A stretch of DNA of 19,604 bases from UBA4582 sp047629195 (GTDB taxonomy: Bacteria; Pseudomonadota; Gammaproteobacteria; Pseudomonadales; Azotimanducaceae), in assembly GCA_047629195.1 (NCBI GenBank), contig JBLHWY010000121.1, positions 1 to 19,604 of the forward strand. Direction: 5' to 3'. The notes under the pieces are model-generated. The model made no database searches. It was not told where the DNA came from and saw only the letters and a program-made list of their open reading frames with translations. Of the stretch, positions 7,236 to 14,304 are shown in pieces. Positions within the stretch are counted from its first letter, which is position 1; the number at the start of each line of letters is the position of its first letter. The translations under genes and the position numbers were made by a program.

Positions 7236-8465
7236 ATGTTCGATTTACCTTCTCGCGCGATTGAGATCAGAAATCAGGTCGAAGCTTTTTTCAACGATCG
7301 TATTTTGCCAAACCACAAGCTTTGGCAGAGCCAGGCAGATACCGGTGAAGCCGTGCCTGCAATTCAAAAGATGCTGCAACAGGAAGCCAAGGCTCTCGGT
7401 TTATGGAACATGGCCCTGCCACGCCTCAGCGATGATGAACCTGGGACAAGACTAACGAATCTCGAATTTACGGGTGTCGCGGAGGTACTAGGTCGATTGG
7501 AATGGGCATCGCGAGTTTTCAATTGTCATGCTCCGGATGTGCCAAATATGGAGTTGCTGCAATTATTTGCCACCGAACAGCAAAAATCCAAGTGGCTAGT
7601 ACCGCTCTTGAACGGCGAGATCGGCTCTTCTTTTGCGATGACCGAACCACTAGTTGCATCATCTGACCCGACTAACCTCGCGACCAGCATCGTCCGCGAC
7701 GGCGACGAATACGTCATTAATGGCAGAAAGTGGTTTGCATCGAATGCATCCCATGAGACATGCGAACTCATCGTAGTGGTCGGTGTAACCGATGGTGAAG
7801 CACCAAAGTCCAAACGCCAATCGCTATTTCTTGTTCCAAGGAATTCGCCAGGTATTAACTTTATGCGAAACCTGCCAGTATTTGATCATATGTCTGCAAC
7901 CAATCTTCATCCAGAATTCGAAATGAAGGATGTGCGAGTACCAGCAGAAAATTTGCTAGGAGAACTAGGCGCGGGCTTCGCAATTGGGCAGGCTCGACTC
8001 GGACCTGCGCGGCTACACCACTGTATGCGCGCAATCGGTGAATGTGAGGTCCTTATCAGCCTGATGGTGAAGCGCTCGCAGGAGCGAACGACCTTTGGCA
8101 AACGTATCGACGAGTATAGCTCTACCCAGGAAGCCATCAGTCTTTCACGCATTGAACTTGATCAGGTACGCCTGCTAGTGCAACGCGCTGCACATCAATT
8201 AGATACCATCGGCAATAAAGCAGCTAGGAAACAAATCTCAATGATCAAGGTCGCTGTCGCAAGGATCTATCTATCTATCGCTGACCGGGCAGTTCAGCTC
8301 CACGGCGCAAAAGGAGTGACTAACGACACGCCAGCAGCCAGAGCATTTAACAAAGCCCGAGCATTCAGAATATATGACGGTCCTGATGAAGTTCATCTGC
8401 AAACAATCGCGCGAATTGAATCTGGGGAACAAGATCTGTCGCTCATGGATCATTACCTTAGTTAA
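7236..8465 (+). CDS. Acyl-CoA dehydrogenase, ACAD10/11-like
   Basis: This 409-aa FAD enzyme should form the alpha-beta double bond of an acyl-CoA and pass electrons to ETF. Recognisable parts are the all-alpha N-terminal domain, SFAMTEPLVASSDPTNLAT (132-150) contacting FAD and substrate, GRKWFASNAS, and the C-terminal QLHGAKGVTNDTP plus RIYDGPDEVHLQTIARIE. At the place of the usual IYEG glutamate base there is Asp381 (IYDGPDEVH). This change, with EPxVASSDPTN, marks the ACAD10/11-like subgroup, some members of which act on long, branched or 4-hydroxy acyl chains. The start is ambiguous: the ATG at 7236 fits family length, while an ATG at 7203 has a better SD (GAAGG, 4 bases away) and adds 11 residues. 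It is divergent from CYP153, which suggests shared control of chain oxidation. Confidence 0.9.
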   Translation: MFDLPSRAIEIRNQVEAFFNDRILPNHKLWQSQADTGEAVPAIQKMLQQEAKALGLWNMALPRLSDDEPGTRLTNLEFTGVAEVLGRLEWASRVFNCHAPDVPNMELLQLFATEQQKSKWLVPLLNGEIGSSFAMTEPLVASSDPTNLATSIVRDGDEYVINGRKWFASNASHETCELIVVVGVTDGEAPKSKRQSLFLVPRNSPGINFMRNLPVFDHMSATNLHPEFEMKDVRVPAENLLGELGAGFAIGQARLGPARLHHCMRAIGECEVLISLMVKRSQERTTFGKRIDEYSSTQEAISLSRIELDQVRLLVQRAAHQLDTIGNKAARKQISMIKVAVARIYLSIADRAVQLHGAKGVTNDTPAARAFNKARAFRIYDGPDEVHLQTIARIESGEQDLSLMDHYLS

Positions 8466-8500
8466 CTAATAGACATATTACGCATCATATTCAGGCCGTC

Positions 8501-8523
8501 GCGCTCTTCAATAAGAAGAGCGC
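8501..8523. terminator. Perfect 9-bp hairpin between convergent genes
   Basis: GCGCTCTTC (8501-8509) pairs with GAAGAGCGC (8515-8523) around a 5-base loop. It lies 35 bases after the acyl-CoA dehydrogenase stop and before the end of the convergent hpt gene. There is no T-tract on either side, so it may be a weak or rho-assisted terminator. Confidence 0.45.
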
Positions 8524-8596
8524 TGATCAGACATGAGACCGCCTAGCTGGGCAACCAATAACGGCCACAAAGTAACTGCCGGCGCCAATGCGGAGA

Positions 8597-9139
8597 TCAA
8601 GAGTCCAGTTGTTTAACTTTTCCGATAAATGGCAGATTTCTATTTCGTTGCGCGTAGTCGATACCATACCCGACGACAAATTCATCGGGTATCTCAAAGC
8701 CGATCCAACGGACATCAACTTCAACCTCGCGGCGGGAAGGCTTGTCTAGCAAGGCACACACCTCCAGCGATCTCGGTTCACGCGATTTCAGTAAGGCCTG
8801 AACATGCTGCATTGTATGTCCAGTGTCGACAATATCTTCTACTAACAGTACATCCAATCCGTTAATTTCCCCACGTAGATCCTTCAATATTCGAACCTCT
8901 CTCGAAGTTGTCATCGAATCCCCATAGGATGAAACTTCCAAAAAATCCACCTCCACTGGAATATTCAATTCACGGACTAGATCGGCAATGAAAACAAATG
9001 ACCCCCTAAGTAAACCGACAACGACAAGTTTGTCGGCTTTTTCGTAGTTTGCCGAAATCTCCTTCGCCAGCGCTTCAACCCTTGCGGCAATTGATTTTGC
9101 CGATATCATTTCATCAATCGAGTACTTTGAATGATCCAT
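8597..9139 (-). CDS. hpt: Hypoxanthine phosphoribosyltransferase
   Basis: This 180-aa enzyme transfers phosphoribose from PRPP to hypoxanthine (and often guanine) to make IMP/GMP in purine salvage, in the cytoplasm. The PRPP-binding loop LLVEDIVDTGHTM (98-110) is intact. The VVVGLLRGSFVFIADLVRE strand-helix (39-57), the flexible loop SSYGDSM (70-76) and the C-terminal FVVGYGIDYAQRNRNLPFIG purine-binding strand all match Hpt of normal length. The start is supported by AGGAAG 7 bases upstream. It stands alone, with its own probable promoter and no purine genes nearby. Confidence 0.95.
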   Translation of the reverse strand: MDHSKYSIDEMISAKSIAARVEALAKEISANYEKADKLVVVGLLRGSFVFIADLVRELNIPVEVDFLEVSSYGDSMTTSREVRILKDLRGEINGLDVLLVEDIVDTGHTMQHVQALLKSREPRSLEVCALLDKPSRREVEVDVRWIGFEIPDEFVVGYGIDYAQRNRNLPFIGKVKQLDS

Positions 9140-9180
9140 TAAGTTACTTCCTGAATTAAAAATTTCAAATGGTCGAAAAA

Positions 9181-9189
9181 CTTATACCA
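9181..9189 (-). promoter_or_regulatory. Probable extended -10 promoter for hpt
   Basis: On the minus strand TGGTATAAG matches the extended -10 form TGnTATAAT with one change. It lies about 42 bases upstream of the hpt start codon. No convincing -35 is visible, which is usual for extended -10 promoters. Confidence 0.45.
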
Positions 9190-9484
9190 TTTTTAGAAAA
9201 CACCACGACAGATATCACGATTTCCCGAAGGAACTACCATCGATGATACCTAAATACATACGAAAGGAGCTTAGTTGCTGAATTAAAAATTGCATAACGC
9301 ATCGTCATAAAAGCGTCATTGCTATCAGCGCCCTCTATCGCCGCTCATTAAAACACATCAAACTTGACGCAGTAATATTACATTGAGTCTATTGATAGAT
9401 TATTCTCGTTGGGAGCGGACCATCAAATTCGGAAAATGGATACGCAAAAGCTCAATCAAGGATATTTAGAAGCTGAAATAAATA

Positions 9485-9511
9485 GGCTCTGTAGAAAAAC
9501 GCATTAGAGCC
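9485..9511 (-). terminator. Possible terminator of the hydrolase-membrane gene
   Basis: The minus strand forms GGCTCT/AGAGCC (9511-9506 with 9490-9485) around a 15-base loop and continues into TATTTATTTC. The short stem and broken T-tract make it a weak candidate, placed just after the stop of the minus-strand gene at 9517. Confidence 0.35.
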
Positions 9512-9516
9512 GCTCT

Positions 9517-11253
9517 TTAGAATAGAAAGGGCACAACCTGAGTAGCCTGACCAGCAGTGACGTACCAACACACAATCAATGCATTGATAAAAGCCCCGAC
9601 ATAGACAGCCCCCGTTCGGAAGAAGGACCAGGTTGATATAGCGGCGATCAACATCATTAGCGGAACAAACTGAATTGCGACAATTGTCAGCAGAGGCTGT
9701 GATGATATAGCCAAACTTGATCCCATCAAAAGCGGAAAATACTGCACGACAAGTAATATAACGAAACCCATTGTTAGCAACAAACCATTCACAAATATCG
9801 CCCGGCCTATTGAATGTGCTTCTATTCTAAGTTGCGTATGCAGGATTATCCCTAACACAACAAAGTAAATGGTGAACAATGGCAAATAGACTATAAATTG
9901 ATGAAATTGAACCGTAGACATCAACTTCAGCGCCACTACCCAAATTCGAAAATCAGTCAGAAACAAAAAATCGACAAGAAACGCAAATAGATAGAGTTCA
10001 ATAAACACCAATGCCGCTAGCAGAAATGCCTTCCCCACATAGCCAAGTCCAGCCAGTCCACATTGACTTAACGACCGCACAAACGACTGCTGATATTTGC
10101 ACCAAAAAACAAACGAACAAAAGCTAATAAACCCCGTCCCTAGCATCCAGATGACAATGCCATTCGTGATGGACTGACTCCAGATTTGGTTACCAAAAAG
10201 AACAACGCCCCCTCCCCATGCCTGCAACGGGAAAAATGTTAATATAGGAATAATAGCGGTCAGTATTGCCGCATAAGCCCAACCGCCATTAAGTGACACG
10301 CCATTGGCAGGAATCGATAACGACAGATCAGAAAAGTACCGATTTTTAAGCAGTAAATCTGCAACTGGAAAGATCAGCATAAAAATACCGAGCAGCGCCA
10401 ATGCAGTGCCCAGTTCTTTCCAATACCAGCGTTGGTCTTCAACACTCAACGGAAGGGATGGCTTCAGGTGCTGTTGCAACCAGCTAATCGCCATGCCAAT
10501 AGCCACGGTCGAATGGTGATCGCCAGGATGCGTCACCGCTGGCATATTAAGTTTTCGAGCATCACCCTGCTCTGGGTCACCGTAAATTTCGTTTGGCACA
10601 ACTTCTTTTTCAGTACCAAAAAGTGTTTTTAATTTTTCGGTATGGACAATATCTGAAGAAGTTTCACTTCCCCACATAAAACCAGAGAACTCATCGAATC
10701 GACTAAAAACCAGCAACAAGTTACGAGGAAAGTCTGGCGTCCCGGTACGTGTACCAAACGTGCCAGTGGACGATCCTTCAAGCACCATCGCGCTGTAACC
10801 GTCAGGATCTGAATCTGCGGCTGAAAGCACTGCCCAGCCGCCCATCGAATGACCTTCCAGTCCGATTCGGGTGTTATCAACCATAGGTAGCGCCCGCAAA
10901 TAGCGCAAGCCCGCAGGACCACCAAAGCCTTGACTGAACGCCGGCGGATCAGAATAGCCGTGCCCAGTTTGATCCAGAGCCAATACCACAAAACCTCGTC
11001 GGGACAATTCAATTGCGAAACCTGATTGTGTCTCCCGACTGTTGATGTAGCCATGGACCGCAAGCACACCTGGTTGAGGACTGCCTGCGGTGGCGTTAAC
11101 AGGCACATAAAGCAAACCAGACATCATTTGTCCGCCGTCGCCTTCGAACCGAACATCGGTCACAGCAACTCGACCATTATCTGTTTGAATGGAACTCGCA
11201 AGGAAGCTACCACCAAAGATTAGCAATAAAGATACCGTCAGCAGCCTGATCAT
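9517..11253 (-). CDS. Alpha/beta hydrolase fused to a polytopic membrane domain
   Basis: From the ATG at 11253 this is a 578-aa protein. An N-terminal hydrophobic segment (4-20) acts as signal or anchor. Residues about 30-262 form an alpha/beta hydrolase: GVLAVHGYINS (oxyanion region), ALDQTGHGYSD, nucleophile elbow GHSMGG with Ser136, and a late His in HPGDHHST (His246 or His247). Candidate acid residues include Asp187. After about 280, roughly eight hydrophobic helices follow (about 283-303, 326-345, 364-384, 406-428, 455-472, 487-507, 521-541, 548-566). The hydrolase is therefore predicted to sit outside the cytoplasmic membrane, though topology is inferred. An upstream GTG (11349) is possible, but the added residues would overlap the lon promoter; neither start has a good SD. 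Substrate unknown (ester, lipid or peptide). Confidence 0.8.
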   Translation of the reverse strand: MIRLLTVSLLLIFGGSFLASSIQTDNGRVAVTDVRFEGDGGQMMSGLLYVPVNATAGSPQPGVLAVHGYINSRETQSGFAIELSRRGFVVLALDQTGHGYSDPPAFSQGFGGPAGLRYLRALPMVDNTRIGLEGHSMGGWAVLSAADSDPDGYSAMVLEGSSTGTFGTRTGTPDFPRNLLLVFSRFDEFSGFMWGSETSSDIVHTEKLKTLFGTEKEVVPNEIYGDPEQGDARKLNMPAVTHPGDHHSTVAIGMAISWLQQHLKPSLPLSVEDQRWYWKELGTALALLGIFMLIFPVADLLLKNRYFSDLSLSIPANGVSLNGGWAYAAILTAIIPILTFFPLQAWGGGVVLFGNQIWSQSITNGIVIWMLGTGFISFCSFVFWCKYQQSFVRSLSQCGLAGLGYVGKAFLLAALVFIELYLFAFLVDFLFLTDFRIWVVALKLMSTVQFHQFIVYLPLFTIYFVVLGIILHTQLRIEAHSIGRAIFVNGLLLTMGFVILLVVQYFPLLMGSSLAISSQPLLTIVAIQFVPLMMLIAAISTWSFFRTGAVYVGAFINALIVCWYVTAGQATQVVPFLF

Positions 11254-11332
11254 GGTGTTACAGTTTTCATAAGTCCAATATTGCAACGGGGAAGTCAACA
11301 GATTACGCCACCATCCACTTAAAACAAAGTAT

Positions 11333-11363
11333 CCCCTTGAAATCACCACTTTTGACCCAACTT
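11333..11363 (+). promoter_or_regulatory. Putative sigma-32 (heat-shock) promoter of the Lon gene
   Basis: CCCCTTGAAA (11333-11342) matches the sigma-32 -35 element (CCCTTGAA core). After 14 bases comes CCCAACTT (11356-11363), a partial match to the -10 element CCCCATnT. The spacing is in the accepted 13-17 range. Transcription would begin near 11370, upstream of the lon start. This fits known heat-shock control of lon-type genes. Confidence 0.6.
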
Positions 11364-11403
11364 CTCAGCTAACAGTCATCATGAAAAAGTGATAGATATT
11401 GAT

Positions 11404-13791
11404 ATGAGTAGCGAATTCATTCCACACGACGGCGGCCCTTCAACCGCAATCGCAAGACCAGACGAAATATTGCCGGACACCTTACAATTGATACCTCTGG
11501 CATCAAGACCTTATTTCCCAGTTCTTGTTCAACCTGTTGTGGTTGATCAGGAACCCTGGGGCAAAGGCATCAAAAAAGTGGTCGAGACTGCGCATAAAAT
11601 AGTCGCGCTCAGCTATGCAAATATCCCAGCCGGGAAAAGTCTCCCTGAACCTGGGGATATCGAGGCTGTTGGCTGCGTCGCCCGAATTCATCACCTCCAT
11701 AATGTGAAAGACAAATTGCAATTTGTTGCTCAAGGCGTGAAAAGATTCCGCATTGTTGAATGGCTTAGCAAAAAACCTCCTTTTGTCGTGCGGGTTGAAT
11801 ACCTTGAGTCGCCGATCAATGAGGACCCGAAAGAGTTGCGCGCATACGCGACTGCTTTGATCAATATCATCAAAGAACTCATGCAACTGAATCCGCTCTA
11901 CAATGAAGAGCTAAAACAATATCTGAACTATTTTGATACCAGTGAACCCGGTCCACTCGCGGATTTCGCCGCGGCAATCACTTCATCCAAGCCTGCTGAG
12001 ATGCAGGAAATTCTTGAGACTCTGCCGCTGATTGAACGTATGGAGAAGGTACTGATACTGCTCCAGACAGAGTTAAGCGCAGCCCGACTTCAAGCCCAAA
12101 TAAACGACCAAGTACAGCAACAGGTTAACGAAAAGCAGAAAGATTTTTTCCTCCATCAACAACTTAAAGTCATTCAGAAAGAACTCGGTATATCGAAGGA
12201 TGACCGTCAGGCGGATGCAGAAAAATTTAGTGAACGCTTACTAAAACTTAAAGTACCCGCGCATGTGAGTGAGCGAATTGATGAGGAGTTGGAAAAACTG
12301 CAAGTGCTTGATTCATCTTCGGCAGAATATGGCGTAACAAGAAACTATCTGGATTGGGTCACTTCCGTACCCTGGGGTGTCACGAGCAAGGATCAGTTTG
12401 ACCTGACACTAGCCCGTGACTCTCTAAACAAAGATCACGATGGCCTTGAAGATGTCAAAGAACGCATTGTCGAGTTTCTTGCCGTCGGCGCTTACAAAGG
12501 CGAAATCTCAGGCTCAATACTACTATTGGTAGGTCCGCCGGGCGTGGGCAAAACGTCTATTGGTAAATCAATCGCGAAAGCGTTGGGTAGAAAGTTTTAT
12601 CGATTTAGCCTTGGCGGCATGCGAGATGAAGCAGAAATAAAAGGGCATCGGAGAACCTACATCGGCGCCATGCCAGGAAAATTGATACAGGCTTTAAAAG
12701 AGGTCGACGTCAGCAACCCTGTGATCATGCTCGACGAAGTCGACAAGATCGGTGCTTCGTATCAGGGTGACCCTGCCTCAGCTTTGCTCGAAGTTTTAGA
12801 CCCAGAGCAAAATAGTGAGTTCCTTGATCATTATCTCGACCTCAGAGTAGACCTTTCTAAGGTATTGTTTGTCTGCACTGCAAATCAATTGGATACCATT
12901 CCTGCGCCACTACTCGACCGCATGGAGACTATTCGACTTGCTGGATACCTAACGGAAGAGAAGGTTCAAATTGGCAAGCATCACCTATGGAAAAGACAAC
13001 TAAAAAAAGCCGGATTACCTGCGTCAAAGCTAAAAATCACCGACGGAGCGCTTCGCGCAGTGGTAGAGGGCTATGCCCGTGAAGCGGGAGTTCGCAACCT
13101 TGAAAAGCAATTAGGCAGAATTGTTAGAAAAGCTATCGTTGAACTGCTTGAACATGGTAAGAAAAAAATTAATATCGGCATAAAAGAGATAGAACACTAT
13201 CTTGGCGCGCCCTATTTCAAGAAACAGAAGCCGCAACGTGGACTTGGTGTTATCAACGGACTTGCATGGACGGCAATGGGAGGAACGACGCTCTCGATAG
13301 AGGCTTCTCTTATTCACGACAGAAACAGAGGGCTAAAGCTAACCGGCCAACTGGGTGACGTCATGCAGGAATCAGCCCAAATAGCTTATAGCTACGTTGC
13401 TTCGCATTTAACGGAACTGAGCACAACAGCAGATTTCTTTAATGATGCTTTTGTACACCTTCATGTCCCAGAGGGCGCGACACCCAAGGACGGCCCAAGT
13501 GCGGGCGTCACGATGGCGACCGCGCTTCTTTCAATTGCGAAAAACAAAAAATTGGGCAGAGACATTGCCATGACAGGAGAACTAACTTTGACGGGACGGG
13601 TACTCCCGGTCGGCGGCATACGCGAAAAGGTCATCGCTGCGAAAATGGCTGGTGTTAAAGAGCTGATAATACCAGCGGATAATGAACGGGATTATAACGA
13701 GATGCCAGACTACCTTAAGAAGGGGTTAACCATGCACTTTGTGTCTGAGTACAAGGAGGTGGCAAGCATCTGCTTTGGACCGGCAGGTTAA
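11404..13791 (+). CDS. lon: ATP-dependent protease La, Lon family (AsrA-type second Lon)
   Basis: This 795-aa protein (from ATG 11404; a GTG at 11389 would add five residues) is a full Lon AAA+ serine protease of cytoplasmic protein quality control. In numbering from the GTG: LON substrate-binding domain about 32-230 (LQLIPLASRPYFPVLVQPVVV), coiled coil about 230-310, Walker A GPPGVGKTS (382-390), Walker B VIMLDE (445-450), and the C-terminal peptidase with Ser704 in KDGPSAGV and Lys747 in GGIREKVIAAK. The N-terminus (RPYFPVLVQPVVV...EPW) resembles the second Lon of Pseudomonas (AsrA) more than housekeeping Lon, which usually begins LPLRDVVVYP. The usual clpX and hupB neighbours are also absent. 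A sigma-32-like promoter lies upstream. No strong SD is visible for either start. Confidence 0.95.
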   Translation: MSSEFIPHDGGPSTAIARPDEILPDTLQLIPLASRPYFPVLVQPVVVDQEPWGKGIKKVVETAHKIVALSYANIPAGKSLPEPGDIEAVGCVARIHHLHNVKDKLQFVAQGVKRFRIVEWLSKKPPFVVRVEYLESPINEDPKELRAYATALINIIKELMQLNPLYNEELKQYLNYFDTSEPGPLADFAAAITSSKPAEMQEILETLPLIERMEKVLILLQTELSAARLQAQINDQVQQQVNEKQKDFFLHQQLKVIQKELGISKDDRQADAEKFSERLLKLKVPAHVSERIDEELEKLQVLDSSSAEYGVTRNYLDWVTSVPWGVTSKDQFDLTLARDSLNKDHDGLEDVKERIVEFLAVGAYKGEISGSILLLVGPPGVGKTSIGKSIAKALGRKFYRFSLGGMRDEAEIKGHRRTYIGAMPGKLIQALKEVDVSNPVIMLDEVDKIGASYQGDPASALLEVLDPEQNSEFLDHYLDLRVDLSKVLFVCTANQLDTIPAPLLDRMETIRLAGYLTEEKVQIGKHHLWKRQLKKAGLPASKLKITDGALRAVVEGYAREAGVRNLEKQLGRIVRKAIVELLEHGKKKINIGIKEIEHYLGAPYFKKQKPQRGLGVINGLAWTAMGGTTLSIEASLIHDRNRGLKLTGQLGDVMQESAQIAYSYVASHLTELSTTADFFNDAFVHLHVPEGATPKDGPSAGVTMATALLSIAKNKKLGRDIAMTGELTLTGRVLPVGGIREKVIAAKMAGVKELIIPADNERDYNEMPDYLKKGLTMHFVSEYKEVASICFGPAG

Positions 13792-13824
13792 TTTCTGCAG
13801 GCCCTCTAGATTTAGAATTTCTGT

Positions 13825-14304
13825 CTAGATATTGTTGGCCGGCTGCCAGAAATTCAGGTATTCGATATATGCAGCTGGGCGTGTCTCACCTTCGATTTCA
13901 ATTTGATGCGAAGTTGTGCAAAGCTTGCAGCCGTCAGGTTTGTTGACGACCTTAAGCACGTTAATTCGGTCTCGTAACTTAACACCATCGCCGACCTTAA
14001 CCGGTTGAAGTATCCGAACTTTGTCCATGCCATAATTTAACGAATGAGAACCATCTTTTGGCCTCAAGCCACCAATTTCAGAAAAATATGTAATCAAGCT
14101 CACAAGGAAAAAACCATGGACTAACGTGTCACCGTAGGGGCTTTCTCGACGCGAACGCTCCTGATCTGAGTGCATCCATTTATTCCATCGAGTGACCTCT
14201 CCAAATATATTGACTTGCATCTGATCCAGCTCGACCCAATCAGTTACACCGATCTCTTTGCCGACAAAGTCTTGAATATTATCTATCGTTATTTGGGGTG
14301 GCAT
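13825..14304 (-). CDS. MaoC-like hotdog-fold protein with altered catalytic motif
   Basis: This 159-aa protein is a single hotdog domain of the MaoC / (R)-enoyl-CoA hydratase group, related to the NodN-like branch: VGKEIGVTDWVELDQ, then SPYGDTLVHGFFLVSL (overhang helix region) and VRILQPVKVGDGVKLRDRI. In active members the hydratase loop reads T-G-D-x-x-x-x-H; here it is T38-R-W-N-K-W-M-H45, so His45 is kept but the catalytic Asp is Trp40 and the preceding Gly is Arg39. Hydratase activity is therefore doubtful; acyl-CoA binding may remain. The ATG at 14304 has GGAG 6 bases upstream. Its start lies inside the end of the kinase gene (26-base overlap), so translation is probably coupled. The lon gene ends 33 bases away, convergently. 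Confidence 0.82.
   Translation of the reverse strand: MPPQITIDNIQDFVGKEIGVTDWVELDQMQVNIFGEVTRWNKWMHSDQERSRRESPYGDTLVHGFFLVSLITYFSEIGGLRPKDGSHSLNYGMDKVRILQPVKVGDGVKLRDRINVLKVVNKPDGCKLCTTSHQIEIEGETRPAAYIEYLNFWQPANNI

Larger units (their letters stand above)
9140..9516. other. Gene-poor intergenic region with a 14-bp direct repeat
   Basis: I find no supported gene in these 377 bases. It holds the hpt leader and promoter, a 14-bp direct repeat CTGAATTAAAAATT (9151-9164 and 9278-9291), a 10-bp perfect palindrome GTAATATTAC (9372-9381), and a possible terminator (9485-9511). The region is AT-richer than its neighbours. Confidence 0.6.

Noticed and set aside
9436..9507. Small 23-codon frame starting at ATG 9436
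   Set aside because: No usable SD, no recognisable protein, and it runs through a probable terminator hairpin.
11254..11349. N-terminal extension of the hydrolase from GTG 11349
   Set aside because: It would put 32 polar/aromatic residues before the signal helix and overlap the lon promoter; the ATG directly before the hydrophobic segment fits better.
11381..11392. Three-codon leader (ATG AAA AAG TGA) before lon
   Set aside because: Too short to support, with no SD; noted only because a GTG start overlaps it.
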